NCBI GenBank assembly: GCA_020465985.1
Contig: JAANYP010000760.1
Span: forward strand, 186,001-250,000
Reading direction: 5' to 3'
DNA length: 64,000 nucleotides
DNA from: Centrapalus pauciflorus
Lineage: Eukaryota; Streptophyta; Magnoliopsida; Asterales; Asteraceae
Part shown: positions 47,551 through 59,540 of the stretch, in pieces
Numbering within the stretch: the first letter of the stretch is position 1
Layout of the letters: every line of letters begins with the position of its first letter
The notes under the pieces: generated by a model
What the model saw: only the letters and a program-made list of their open reading frames with translations
What the model was told of the DNA's origin: nothing
Database searches by the model: none
Program-made: the position numbers and the translations under genes

Positions 47551-48163
47551 ATTACTGATTACTGGTTGTGGTCTAAATTCATGACAATCCTGTCCCTTGT
47601 ACTCCTCGTCATCTTTCTCTCGTTAAAAATGAAAACTTTAACAGCACAAACGTGGATCAAGGCCGGTTACTGGTATACTGGCAGCGAAAATTTTGGAATA
47701 TGGAATAAACAAATGGATCAAAAGAGGATTATCAGCTAGCAAGCTGGTGATGGGCTTAGCATGCCATGGCTATGGCTAGACACTTGCGGACCCTAACAAT
47801 ATGGGCATTGGTGCACCAGCTCATGTTGTGCATGTGGCCATTACAAGAGACGGGTCTATGAACTGCGAATATATCAGGAATTACTTGAAAACTTATGTGA
47901 TAAATTACTGTATTATTGGTTCGGTTTAGATTGGGTTTGATGAGAAAGCGATCAGAACGAAAGTCACTTATGCAAAAGAGAATGGCTGGTTGATTATAAT
48001 GTATGGCAGGTCCCCAATCACTACAACTGGAACTCTCGATCATGCAATAATTGTAATAAAAAAAAAAGTCAATCGGATTCATTTTATTATCGATTCTGAT
48101 ATACATAGTCTTAAATTAACCTCCTTGAATTAAAACACTATACTACGTACTACATACCTATCA

Positions 48164-51100
48164 TCAGAAGAAAAGTTTACCCAAATCATCATCTGATCTG
48201 AAAGCATTAACATTGTTGTAGGGTTGGACATCGGTGAGCATCTTCACCACCTCCCTCATGCTTGGCCTTAGATTGGGGAGCTTCGTCGTACAAACCATAC
48301 CTATCTTCAACACCTTCTTCATGTCATCGGAGATTACTTTTAACTTAGGATCAACAAGTTTATCCATGTCGTTAAGGTTCGACAAAGCCCAACAAACTAT
48401 GTCCCTCCCTTCCCCATATTCCTCATCTCTTGCTCTTTTTCCCGTCACCAGTTCTAGTAACACCACCCCAAAACTATACACGTCGCTCTTCTCGCTTGCT
48501 TTCAGAGTATACGCCAATTCTACAAAACAAAAATATCATCTATCATTTAGTATTATGTTTTCTACTCCCTCCCTCCTTCCCAATTTAAAAGCCCACCGTT
48601 CTATTTTAAATTGTTTCAAAATAAATGTCTGTTTATAAAAATAGATTATTTTAATTAATTAATTTTTAATAATAACCCTTAAGTTAACAATTGGTTTTTT
48701 TATTAAAAAATTGAACTCTAAATGGAATGATTAAGGGTTGCTATTATGGAATGATTATTTACAATTCAATGCTTTAATAAAAAAAAATCAGGTGGTAAGA
48801 TGCTATCATAGACGAAATCTTTGGTAGATTGCTTTAATAAAAAAACTTGTGTCCAGTAAGTTGCTATTTTGTGCAGAAAACCCATAAATATATAATGGTA
48901 AAGTTGTCATTTAAGTATAAAAAATATAATAACCACTAACTTTTTAGAATTGTATGTTTTTATACGATGGACATTTATTTTAAGACAAATAAAGTAATTA
49001 ATAACCAGCACATATAAAACTCACCCGGGGCAATGTAGCCATGGGTGCCCAAGAAACAGGTAGACTCGGACCCAAAGCATTCCTCGTCAGCCATCCTTGC
49101 CACCCCGAAGTCAGCAATCTTCGGCTCAAAATCTTTATCGAGCAAAATGTTACTCGATTTGATATCTCCATGTACAATAGCCGGAGTATAATCATGGTGC
49201 AGGTATGCGATCCCTTTCGCAGCCCCAAATGCAATCTTGTATCTTTGATCCCAATCCAACTCCGGCCGCCCATCCTTCATTACTCGCCCCAAAGCCTCGT
49301 ATAGATTCCCGTTAACCATATGCTCGAAAACCATAAAACTCGAACCCCCTTTCATCAAACAAGCATAAAGTTTCACTATATTACGATGCCGTATCTTCCC
49401 AAGGATCTCAACTTCTACTGTCATGGCTTGCACCTTGTTTGTCCCCCAAATCTGCTTTACTGCGACAGTTAGCCCGGACTTTTTTGACTCGACCCGATAA
49501 ACCTTACCAGTACCTCCGACTCCAATAAGGTTTTCTTCATCTAAATCACATAGTTCATCAGCATCGAATTCGATCTGATGGAAGTTTTCTAGTTTCCACT
49601 TTGGATTTTCCATCCCTTTCTCGTCGTCGTTGTCAGTTTTTCTCGGACGCCTCGTGAAGTTTTCGTAACTCATATACGTCACCCCTCCTAGAACTACCAT
49701 CAAACTTAGCAGTATTATACAAAACATAACTACTTTGCCTTTCCCAATGTCACGGCTTCGATGTTTACCGTCACAAATGTCCAAACCCGAATGCACTTTC
49801 TCGTCGACACAAAGTCCTTTATTCCCAACAAAAGAATCGTCTCCTCCTACGCTTAACAGATCGGAAGGAACTCTTCCAGACAAATGATTGGTAGAAAGAT
49901 CAATGGAGCTTAACCTTAGACGCTTGAGGCTATCAGGTATCACACCAGTCAAGAGATTTCGTGACAAGTTCAGAGCATTTAGTGACGAAATCTCTGACAA
50001 ACTGTCGGGAATTTTTCCGTTAAGAAAATTCCTGGCAAGATTTAAGTCGACTAGCTTCTTACATTCTCCCAATTCGGCTGGAATCGGACCAGAAAGCAAG
50101 TTGTTATCGAGATGCAAGTAGGATAACTGCTTTACATCCTGAATCTGAGGCGGAATTGTGCCAGAAAACTTATTGTTGGATAAATCAAGCTTCTCAAGGT
50201 TAGTCAATTTGCCGATTTCCGGAGGGATGTCACCAGAAAAGTTGTTGTTAAACAGTAGCAATTGAGTCAATCTGGTAGAAATTCCGATGGCCGAAGACAT
50301 TCCTCCATTGAAATCGTTATCACTGAGATCTAACAAATCGATACTAGGCAAAGCCCACAATCCGTCTGGAACTTTTCCGGATAGTTGATTTTGATTGACT
50401 CTTAACCTTAATAAAGAGTTGCATTTGGCATAATTTTCAGGCATTTCACCGGAAAATTCATTTCCAAGAGCTAACAATTTCTCCAATTTTCCAGACCCAC
50501 ATAAAAACTTGGGGAACTCACCAGAGAATTTATTCTCCGATATATCTATATTAACCAAAGGAGCAAACTTTCCAAAATTTTCAGGGAATTTCCCTGAGAA
50601 ATTATTTCGGTAAACGGAAAATCCCTTCAAATGTCGCATATCTCCAAATCCAGGAGGGATTTCTCCGGAGAAATTATTCATATAACATTCAAAAACAGTC
50701 AAATTCTTCATATACCCAATTTCGGTAGGCAATTCACCGTGCATCTGGTTTGCAGAAATGTCGACTTCTTGCAAGAGGTTTAGCTTAGCAAACTCCGTTG
50801 GGATTACTCCTGTCAATTGGTTCGCAAAAAGCTCTATTTTCCAAAGGTTTTGCAGCTTGGCGATTCCCACCGGAAAATCGCCAGAAATTTTATTGCTCGA
50901 AAGATCTATTGATCTTAATTCTTTCAGATCAAATATAGATTCTGGAATTTCTCCGATGAACTGGCAACCAGCAAGTTCAAGCGATTTTAAGTTCTTCAAA
51001 TTCCCAATATTTTCTGGTATGCTCCCCTCTTTAAAATTATTATCGGAGAGAACAAGTGTTGATAAACCTGTCAAATTTCCGACCCACATTGGGAAATCCT

Positions 51101-51599
51101 CTGTGAAATAGTTATCAGAAAGATCCAGAATCTCCAGTTTCGTGAGCTTTGAAAGATCCGGTAAAACACCAGTCATATTATTCGCTGTTACATTCAAAAT
51201 CCTAAGATCAGTGCAGTTGACAATGGATGCTGGAAGCTCTCCGTGGATATAATTAGAAGGAATCACAAGAGACTTGAGGCTCTTAAGCTTGGAAACAGCC
51301 GGTGAAATCTTTCCGGAGAGCGATTTGTAGTTCAATGAAATCTCGATGACCTGACCCGTTTGATTGTCGCACAAAACCCCGTAAAATCGACATGGGGATT
51401 CCGTGATCTTCCACGAATCCAAGTAATTGAAAGGGTCTTTGAGCTGTTTCTTGATATCAAGCAGCGCTTGGACTTCAACGGCGGAAGAAGAACATAATGT
51501 TGGCCGGAAAAGCAGGCTAGCAAACGATAAGAAGAAGAATATGGGCAGGATTTGGCGGGAAGCATCAGTAGGATTTACTTTTAGGGGCTGTTTTGACAT
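48164..51599 (-). CDS. CEPR2: LRR receptor-like kinase of the CEPR2 type, two exons
   Basis: Exon 1 is 51599-49025 and exon 2 is 48519-48164, joined through GCCCCG-G/AA to give GTHGYIAPELAY. The product is 976 aa, about the length of Arabidopsis CEPR2. Order: signal peptide (about 15-38), LRRNT with ESPCRFYGVLC (67-77), about 21 leucine-rich repeats (85-580), a cysteine pair (597, 609), a membrane helix (about 622-643) and the kinase. Kinase motifs are GVGGTGKV 693-700, Lys715, Glu729, DFG 830-832 and APE at the exon join. The catalytic-loop motif is HGD (810-812) instead of HRD, so this is a non-RD form. CEPR receptors perceive CEP peptides and act in nitrogen and ABA responses. Orthology is inferred from overall similarity, for example GEGRDIV and TTKLPNLRPSMREVV near the end. 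Confidence 0.93.
48544..48990. mobile_element. Stowaway-like MITE remnant in the CEPR2-like intron
   Basis: The left end reads CTACTCCCTCCCTCCTTCCC, the familiar Stowaway terminus with flanking TA. An internal arm CAAAATAAATGTCTGTTTAT is inverted at 48955-48983 (ATACGATGGACATTTATTTT). The outermost right terminus is lost. It occupies almost all of the 505-bp intron. Confidence 0.6.
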
Positions 51600-52440
51600 T
51601 ATGGAGATAGTGGAAGGGGAATATAGTCAATTGAGGAAAGTTGTAAGTTGCTTTCAGCAGCTGGCGAGGTCCATTATTATTGGTGGCCCTAAAAACAAAT
51701 TAAAAAATTAAACAATCAATAATGATGTGATGGGCAATTAATATTGGGTTCCTTTAAAATGATTAATTAATAAATAATATGTCCCAAAAGGAAAGAGAGA
51801 ATGTTTTATAACCGACATAAAATTGAACATCCAACAAACACAACTAATTAAAGGGAAATCATTTGTTTAGTTAATAATTATTATTATTATGTGACTCATA
51901 AGTCATAACAATAGAAGAAGATAACCAAATAATTCCAAGAATAAGGTTAAAAGCCTATTTTTGTTTGTTTTTATAGTATATTAAAAAATTTTGATATTAT
52001 TTAAGGTATTATTTAGTATTAAAATATACAACCATACAAGGTAGGTTTAATTTCATTAAAAAATGGATTATATACCTATTATTATACGGATTAAAACTAA
52101 GAAAATAATATTTATAAAATTATATAAAGTATAAAAACTTTGAGTTTATTAGATTTGACTAATTATTTATTAGATTATAATAAATTAGATTTGAATGAAT
52201 ACAAATTAGACTTTGATGAATAACATGTGATAATTTGAAATATGGACAAGTGTTGAGCTAAATGAAATGAGTATGACACGTTTAATTAAGCAAAAATGAG
52301 TTTGAGCAAAAACAAAAATAAAATAAAAGGAAGTAGATATCTTTCATTTTCTTTTATGAGTGGGCAGTGCACTAATAGTACAACCAAAATGAACACTGGG
52401 CGTCATTATCTTCTCTTGTCCCATGTAAATCCAAATAATG

Positions 52441-52443
<3 letters not shown>
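51600..52443. other. Upstream region of the CEPR2-like gene, no other gene
   Basis: The 5' flank of the minus-strand receptor gene, AT-rich beyond about 51700. No TATA box is obvious. Nothing further is recognised up to the (TA)n at 52444. Confidence 0.5.

Positions 52444-52508
<65 letters not shown>
52444..52508. repeat. (TA)n microsatellite
   Basis: A pure TA tract abutting the MITE on its right. Confidence 0.97.
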
Positions 52509-52510
<2 letters not shown>

Positions 52511-52885
52511 TTTAGGTTCAAGTGAGTACCACCTCTAATGCAGCGCACCAGAAGGTACCACCCTTAAAAGTAATTTTTTTGAAATTTTTTTTCATGAACA
52601 TGTTCTAATTAACATTACACAGATCATATGTGAATTTGACGCAAATCCGAACACTTTAAGTGCATGAAAACACACATCACATAAATGCATGTTCACATGT
52701 CTTCAAAATTATGTAAGTGTGTGTTCACATCATTTTTTAGGAGCTAGGAGATGTGAATGTATGTGAAATTTACATACGATCTTCATAATGTTAATTAAAA
52801 CATGTTTATGAAAAAAAATTTTAAAAAAGTTTTTTTTAAAGGTGGTACCTTCTGGTGCGCTGCATTTGGGTGGTACTCTCTCGAA

Positions 52886-52887
<2 letters not shown>
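52509..52887. mobile_element. (TA)n-embedded MITE, GGTTCRAGTGAGTACCAC family, best copy
   Basis: The left end GATTTAGGTTCAAGTGAGTA and inner GCAGCGCACCAGAAGGTACC are inverted at the right (GGTACCTTCTGGTGCGCTGC, then GGTGGTACTCTCTCGAACC). TA runs lie on both sides. Arms of about 120 bp enclose repeats of ATGTGAA/TTCACAT type. Non-coding; relatives at 54428 and 55491, and a fragment at 6422. Confidence 0.82.

Positions 52888-52934
<47 letters not shown>
52888..52934. repeat. (TA)n microsatellite
   Basis: A TA tract between two different TA-embedded MITEs. Confidence 0.95.
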
Positions 52935-52936
<2 letters not shown>

Positions 52937-53108
52937 ATCAAGAGAGAACCATAATGCATCGGAGAACCACAAATACATCATAATTCACGCGTGATGCATC
53001 AAATTCTCGTGTGATTCATCAAATTCCCGCGTGATGCATCACCTGATTCAATGGCCATAAAGTAGTGTCCCGGTTTTCCAATACATAATGGTTCTCCATT
53101 GAACCCTC
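52935..53108. mobile_element. (TA)n-embedded MITE, GGTTCAATGGAAAACCAC family, copy 2
   Basis: The left end GGATCAAGAGAGAACCATAA and the right end ATAATGGTTCTCCATTGAAC are inverted. The centre holds three TGATGCATCA-type units (CACGCGTGATGCATCAAATT) at 52984-53043. Confidence 0.72.
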
Positions 53109-53339
53109 TCATGTGTGTGGAGGGATGTAAGAACTCCTAAATACACAACTAATATAGAAAATACATAAATTTTTGACATAAAGTTTGTATTAAAAAAAAT
53201 TCATATTAATTTAACATAGAAAATGCATAAATTTGTGAATTTATTTTTTTCACATTTGTGAATTTTTTTCTAAAATAATTTTCATTTTCTATGTAATATG
53301 GGTTTAAACCGTTTTTACCAAACCTCAATTCTATATATA

Positions 53340-53950
53340 TGATCAAGTTCAAAAGTGTACCGCTCGATATCGAGTTGACCTGAAGATATCATCCTTAAAA
53401 AAAATTAGATTTTTTTAATAAGCATGTTTAAATTAATATTACTCACATGGTATGTGAATTTCAACATAAATTCACACTTTTATGTACTTAAAACTCATGT
53501 AAATGGTCATAAACATTTATGAATGGTTATCTAAACAAATGATTATTCAGATGACTAAAGAAGAATAAAACACTTGTTTCACCCAAATCGAACCGGAACC
53601 AGACCGAAACCGAACCGGATCGGTTTTCGGCTCCTATAATTAGGTTCTCCATTTCATCGGATTCGGTTTTGTCCGGTTTTCTTTTTTTTCTTTGTAAAAG
53701 TCGGGAAAAAACCGAAGCCGGACTAGACCGTTTAATATTCGGGTCCGTTCTCAGTTTTTATTTTGCGCATTTTTTGTATTTGGATAATTCGGGTTCAGTC
53801 TGGTTCCGGAACCGATCTCATCTTGTGTATATAACAGTTGAAATTCACATATCATGTGTGTAACATTAATTTACACATAATTAAGGGAAAACAAATTAAC
53901 GATGGTGTCTTCGAATACATTCAATATCGAGAGATACTAAGTATTTGAAC
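53340..53950. mobile_element. Diverged relative of the 52509 MITE carrying a CCGG-rich insertion
   Basis: The outer parts, GATCAAGTTCAAAAGTGTACCG (53341) and AATATCGAGAGATACTAAG (about 53925), frame a core with TATGTGAATTTCA words. 53585-53825 is CCGGAACC-rich text similar to the hAT-type element at 40315. Boundaries are approximate. Confidence 0.45.
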
Positions 53951-53994
53951 CTGATAATATATATACTCTCTCCCTCCCTCCATGAAGAACCAAG

Positions 53995-54110
53995 GGTAAA
54001 TTAAGCATTTGTACATATGCTAGCATATTGTAATATGCACATATGCATTGAATGCACATGTGCATAAAATATTTATATTGGTTTTTGGTTCTTCATCTAA
54101 TTTGATTCTT
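53995..54110. repeat. Short inverted-repeat element
   Basis: GAAGAACCAAGGGT (about 53983) and its near complement TTTTTGGTTCTTCATC (about 54080) enclose palindromic ACATATGCATTGAATGCACATGTGCAT text. It lies next to the (TA)n at 54121. Probably another small MITE. Confidence 0.45.
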
Positions 54111-54119
54111 TATTGAACT

Positions 54120-54120
<1 letters not shown>

Positions 54121-54192
<72 letters not shown>
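54121..54192. repeat. (TA)n microsatellite
   Basis: A pure TA tract directly before a TA-embedded MITE. Confidence 0.97.
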
Positions 54193-54194
<2 letters not shown>

Positions 54195-54410
54195 GTGGAT
54201 TCAATGGAGAACCTCTATGCATCGAAAAATCTTGGAAAACCACAATGCATCGCTAGAAAATCGTAATGCATCACGTGGAAGTCGATTCATCACGCGAGAA
54301 TTTGATGCATCACATGGAAATAATGATGCATCACGCGGGAATTGTGATGCATTTGTGGTAGTGCATAGAGGTTCTTCAATGCATATAGGTTCTTCATTGA
54401 ACTCACCCCT
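54193..54410. mobile_element. (TA)n-embedded MITE, GGTTCAATGGAAAACCAC family, copy 3
   Basis: It begins GGGTGGATTCAATGGAGAAC and ends AGGTTCTTCATTGAACTCACC. The centre has repeated GATGCATCACRYGRRAAT units (54262-54350). It belongs to the same family as 21956 and 55063. Confidence 0.78.
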
Positions 54411-54427
54411 ACACACACGCACACACA

Positions 54428-55035
54428 AATGACTAAATGAGTACACTTATTATGCAGCGTACCAAAAGTACCTCTTAAAAATAATTTTTTTAAATTTTTT
54501 CCATAAACACGTTTTAATTAACATTACACAAATGATATATATATCTACACGCATTCTAAGTGCATGAAATCATGCAATGTATGTTCACATATATGCAAAT
54601 TTATGTAAGTTTACTTTCACATCATATTTAGAGAGTTTGGAGATGTGAATGTACGTTAAATTTACATATCATTTTTGTAATGTTAATTATAACATGTTTA
54701 TGAAAAAAAAATTAAAAAGTTTTTTTAAGACGATACCTTCTTGTCTGCTGAATAACAAGTGGTACTCTCTCGGACCATACATAGACACACACTCCCTAGT
54801 TATGTATATGGGACATATCATGGGTTTTATCACTTTATGCAATAATACATACATATACAAACATGCTTCATTTTGTAGAGAGTAAGTTGTCGAATTTGTC
54901 AAAACTTTCCAATTTGATAATTATGATTCATAAAACAAGTTTCCTAGCTTGTTACACTAATACTCATTCTACTTTCTTAAATACGTTTTATGTTATTTTC
55001 CCAGTCAGTATCCCTTCCTTACATCCAATGGTTCT
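54428..55035. repeat. Duplicated segment, copy 1 (MITE + flank)
   Basis: 54428-54778 is a GAGTACCAC-family MITE with a degraded left end. 54800-55030 is flanking sequence. The pair recurs in the same order at 55491-56168 (shared AGAGAGTAAGTTGTCGAATT and CAAGTTTCCTAGCTTGTTAC). An insertion of further MITEs and TA/GT repeats separates the copies. Confidence 0.75.
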
Positions 55036-55062
55036 CAAAAGAACCCTTCCATATATATATAT

Positions 55063-55434
55063 AGGGGTGGGTTCAATGGAAAACCACTATGCACCGGAAA
55101 AATGTGGAAACCTACGCATACCGTCCGATTTGATGCATTTCATTAAAAACGCGGTGGCATGATCGTAAATAAAATGATGTATCACGCGGGATTTTGTTGC
55201 ATCACGCGAGAAATTTGATGCATCACGCGGGATTTTGATGCATCATGCGGGAAATTTGATGCATTTGTGGTGGTGCAGTGCGGTTTTCACAAGCTTTCAG
55301 GTGCATTATGCAGAAAGACGGTGCATCACGCGGGAATTCGATGCATCACGCGGGAATTGTGATGCATTTGTGGTGGTGCATGGAGGTTTTCCAAGGTTTT
55401 CCGATGCATGTTGGTTTTCCATTGAACCCCCCCT
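55063..55434. mobile_element. (TA)n-embedded MITE, GGTTCAATGGAAAACCAC family, copy 4 (double)
   Basis: It begins GGGGTGGGTTCAATGGAAAA and ends GGTTTTCCATTGAACCCCCC. Two arrays of the approximately 20-bp unit are present (55183-55262 and 55320-55370). They are separated by a second set of internal end-like sequence (GTGGTGGTGCAGTGCGGTTT), so this is probably two elements fused. Confidence 0.75.
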
Positions 55435-55435
55435 C

Positions 55436-55490
<55 letters not shown>
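55436..55490. repeat. (TA)n then (GT)n microsatellite
   Basis: A short TA run to about 55454 is followed by GT units to 55490, directly abutting the next MITE. Confidence 0.95.
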
Positions 55491-55492
<2 letters not shown>

Positions 55493-56168
55493 CACTTATT
55501 ACGTCGCGCACTAGAAGGTTCCACTCTTAAAAATAATTTTTTTCATGAACATGTGTTAATTAACATTATACAGATGATATATAAATTTCACGCACATTCT
55601 AAGTGCTGGAAATCATACATCACATAAATGTATGTTCACATATATGCAAATTTATGTAAGTGTACGTCCACATCATTTTAAGGAGTTTGGATTGTGAATT
55701 TATGTGAAATTTACATATCATCTTTATAATGTTAATTTAAACATGTTTATGAAAAAAAAATTTAAAAAGTTTTTTTTAATGTGATTTCTTCTTGTGCGTT
55801 GTATAATAAGTGTTACTCTTTCGAACCATATTCTATATATAGATAACATGTTTTAGTTAACATTATACACACACTCTCTCTCCTAGTTATAATTAATTAA
55901 AAAGGAGGTAATATACTAATGTTATAAAAGAAATTATGTATATTGGACATATTGTGGGTTTTATCACTATGCAATAATACATGCATATATATACAAATAT
56001 ACTTCATTTTGTAGAGAGTAAGTTGTCGAATTTGTCAAAACTTTCCAATTTGATAATTATGATTCATTAAACAAGTTTCCTAGCTTGTTACACTAATACT
56101 CATTCTACTTTCTTAAATACGTTTTATGTAATTTTCCTAGTCACTATCCCTTCCTTACATCCAATGGA
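55491..56168. repeat. Duplicated segment, copy 2 (MITE + flank)
   Basis: 55491-55829 is a GAGTACCAC-family MITE (ends at TTTCGAACC). 55934-56168 repeats the flank seen at 54800-55030 with few differences. The two copies are about 1.1 kb apart. Confidence 0.75.
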
Positions 56169-57377
56169 TTCAATCAAATATATCAAAATACGTTTGTCGA
56201 AGTCGGTGAAACGCACCATCGTCTTCGTCACCACCACACACGCATCCTAATTCTAACTTAAAACACAAACTACAACCAAACTAATTGATGAATTGAACCA
56301 ACGAAAATCAAAACAAAACCAAATCATTTTCAATTGTATATCAAATGAATCTAAGAATCAAATTCCCAAACAAATATGTATGTATATATGATAAAGTGAA
56401 GCATATATAAAGTGAATTCAAACAGAAACAATTAAACCAGAAATCAGAAACTAAAATTTTCAAAGAATACTCACCCAGAAATATGGGATTATTTCGACTG
56501 GATCTTGAAGTGGTTATTGATCAATCTTTAATTCATCTGATTCAAGCTAGCTAGCTATAAAATGGATGAAATCCACTTAGGAAAATGGAAAAAATCATTT
56601 ATGGGATGGAAGAGGAGAGAATGAATGAGTGAGCGGGTTTCAAGAAATCTTGAAAAACATACAAATATACTATTATTAATTTATTATATATATGTGTGTG
56701 TTTGTGGGATGGGAGAGAAATTGAAAAAGATAAGAATAAGAGAGATGATGAATTTATTTATATATTTATGAATTAATATCTATATATATAAATTAAAAAA
56801 GTAAAAAAAGAAAAAGGAGATGGTGTGGTGGGTTGGGTTGGGTTGGGTTGGGGCCATGACAGCCCTACTAAGAATTGAAGTGAAAGAGAAGAGATGAGAG
56901 AAAAGACAAAAAATGGGGCACTCATGATCTTGCCAGTGATTCTTCAAGATCGATGGATTAGACAGAAGCTTCTTCAATTCATTCACCCAACTCAATTTCT
57001 TATCTCTAGAAATTTACTTTTAAAAAAATCAATTTTTGAGTAAATTACATAAATGATTTCTTTGGTTTCCATCAAATTTTAACTATGGTTTTTAACTTTT
57101 AATTTTGTTTAAATGATCATTTTCAAGGTTTGTTTGTAGAAGTCGTCTTTCCTTCGTTAATTAGATTGAAAAAAATCAATATGTTTTCATGATTTTATTA
57201 GTTTGGTTACTTGATGTTGTTATTGTTTATCATTTTATTCCTTACATTATTATACTTTTACTGATTTTGTGAAATTAACTTGTTGGTAACTTGTTGTGAC
57301 AGGTTCAAGAGAGAAAGAGAAATCGATCGGAGGCATTGACAAATTTCAGATCGAAGGCTTAGTGTTACACCGCTCTG
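56169..57377. other. No supported gene
   Basis: The sequence is non-repetitive to about 57000. GGGTT is repeated four times at about 56830-56850, and there are purine-rich runs. A donor-like GGGTGAGTATT on the minus strand (about 56470) could belong to a leader exon, but no coding exon can be linked to it. Confidence 0.4.
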
Positions 57378-57782
57378 GGGCTATGTTTGGCACGACGATT
57401 TGTAGCTTTGAGCTGTAGCTTTTGGCAACTAGAGCTTTTTAAAAGAGCTAGAGTTTTTGGTTTTTTAAAATTTTATTGGTAAAAGTAGTTGTAAACGTAG
57501 ATAAGTAGTAAATGATATAAAAAGACAGTGATGTCAATTAAAAGTTGTAGTTTATAATTATTTGTAGGATATAAAAGTAATTTTGTTTAAACAAAAGTTC
57601 AAGCTCGTTTTGAAAGCTACTTCAAGGAGCTTCTCGTGAAGAAACTTTCAAATCCGATTCAAAAGCTTAAGCTTTCAAAAATCAAAAGCTGAAGCTCCTA
57701 AAAGCTTCCGAAAGCTCTTTGCCAAATTATTACAATTTTCGTACCTATGGTTGTCTTCCGAAAGCTCTTTGCCAAAGACATA
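57378..57782. mobile_element. AGCTTTTAAAAGCT-rich MITE
   Basis: It starts GGGGCTATGTTTGGCACGAC and ends TCTTTGCCAAAGACATAATT, with many inverted AGCTTTT words. It is a relative of the element at 5459-5874. GGTTGTCTTCCGAAAGCTCT is partly duplicated near the right end. Confidence 0.6.
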
Positions 57783-59264
57783 ATTAATTGCCAACAATAA
57801 GTACTGTAATTGTAATTTAATTATGAAAAAGACGATAATCATAATTTGTATATAAGCACAATGACGGAAATTGTAATTTAGCTAAAAAATTAAACATAAA
57901 GTACAAAAAATTAGTAGAAGGACTATAAATGAATAACTATAATATTAACTATTAAGGGACCAAAAGTGAAAGGGTATATTGGTCATTTTTAAAAATAATA
58001 GCATGAGAGACCATTTATGAAAGCAAACAATGGTTTGAAAGACTGTCAATGCAACTTTAAAAGTTGATGGACTGTTTCCGTAATTTTAAACAAATCACAT
58101 GGACCAACTCTGTAATTTACTCATAATATATTTTTGTTTTTATAAAAATTCAAGCTTTTATTGTTATTTTTTAAAAGAACATTTGTTGTTTATACATATT
58201 ACATACAACATAAAATTTTATTTGTGCATAAACTTGATTAAATTTTGTGTATAAAAATGAGAGTTTATGTACAAATAAAAGTTCAGGTTTTATGCACTAA
58301 CAAATTTATTTTAAATAAAAATAAAATTTAAATTGGTTTCCTATTTTTTATAGAAGTTAAAACAAATATTCGAGAATAAGTTAATTGATTTCATTGCATG
58401 CGTCAAATTTAGAGAACTTTATTGATTCATTTGGGAATTGGGTTTGATGATAGAAGACAAATTAATTTTGTTGAAAAAAAAGTTAAGAGAATAGTGGAAA
58501 GAAGAAAACAAGAAACACTAGTGAAGTGCAAGTGCTTCTTTCTTTCTGGAACCTTACGTTAGATTCATAGAAATTTAACAGATAAACAAACCACTTTATC
58601 AAGCTTTTATCAAGCTTTTGAATCATATGAATCATATTACAAACACTTGTTGATATATATAAATGATTATATGTATTTTATTTATTTGTTCACAACGTTC
58701 ACAGCGAATAACTTGTTCACAAAGGATCTCATCCCTATATATATGTGTGTATGTGTATATGTATCATATCATATCATCATTATTTGATCGACACGTTATA
58801 TTTTACCTTTTTATATTTAAGTGTTTTACATTAGATACGGGTACCATACATGTTTTTTTATATTGTCGTGTTATGTAATGAAATAATCATCTAAAATAAA
58901 ATTAAGGTTTTCTATTTATTATTTAATAAATCCATTAAAAGATACTCATTCAAAGGTTGTACTAGGTAAAAATATATCATCTCAATATTTTGCTAACATC
59001 TCGACTATGATCTTGATATCTTATAAACGGACAAACTTCATTATATGACTTTTTCCCAAAGTATATGAATGGGCATGGCATGCTTTGAATGAATTGCGTA
59101 TCTTAAACGTATAGTTAGGTATTCTTTCGTCTTTTTAAAAGATTTAAAAAGATACATTTATATTCTTTTATTGACCAATTCGTAATATCATTGAACTTTA
59201 GATAAAACTTTATTTCAAAAACAGTAAGGCGTCCAATCATTTAAAGCAACTCAATAAAATTATT
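57783..59264. other. AT-rich stretch, no supported gene
   Basis: Only short open frames without family resemblance are present. GTTTTTATACACAAA-like repeats near 58190-58310 have no recognisable structure. Confidence 0.5.
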
Positions 59265-59280
59265 ATGTTATCAAAACAAA

Positions 59281-59540
59281 TAGTTACCAAAACACACACA
59301 CACACACATAATATGATATGGGTTCAAGCAGGAACTTATTTTACCTCGCCATCACCACCAACTCCTTACCATTGTTGTCTTTGCAGCCGCCACCGTCGTT
59401 ACCACCACCAACCCCCTTGGCCACCTACATCACCGACCGTCACCATTGTCGCCACCACTACAATCCTACAACCACCACAACACACCACTATCGGCCTCCT
59501 TCACTCTTTTCTAGCATTCTCTCTCTACTACTGATGATAA
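59281..59540. repeat. (AC)n followed by CCACCA-rich low-complexity tract
   Basis: An AC run at about 59288-59309 is followed by CCACCACCA-type text to about 59490. Overlapping frames give His/Pro/Thr-rich strings in more than one frame. This is what a simple-sequence tract would do, so no gene is called. Confidence 0.6.

Larger units (their letters stand above)
46293..48045 (+). pseudogene. Broken duplicate of the GH18 receptor kinase (promoter + partial GH18 domain)
   Basis: 46293-46510 matches the upstream DNA of the intact gene (40631-40850; shared AGTCAGTGGTCAA, ATGCCAATAAA). 46594-46660 matches the sequence around its start (AAGCATCCAGAATAGGGGTCATGATCG; intact copy at 41758). After an inserted transposon, coding-like text resumes at about 47578 (signal peptide, then TAQTWIKAGYWYTG). 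It jumps by internal deletion to YGINKWIKRGLSASKLVMGLA and continues to about 48040. Two Trp codons have become TAG (in CHGYGW-TLAD and GSVW-IGFD), and the frame is lost near the end. The catalytic-box region and the whole kinase part are absent. Cannot make a receptor. Confidence 0.88.

Noticed and set aside
50758..51111. Plus-strand open frames across the LRR region
   Set aside because: Antisense shadows of the leucine-rich repeats, caused by their periodic codon pattern.
56828..56850. GGGTT repeats as an interstitial telomere
   Set aside because: The plant telomere unit is TTTAGGG; here only four GGGTT/TGGGT units occur, without the A.
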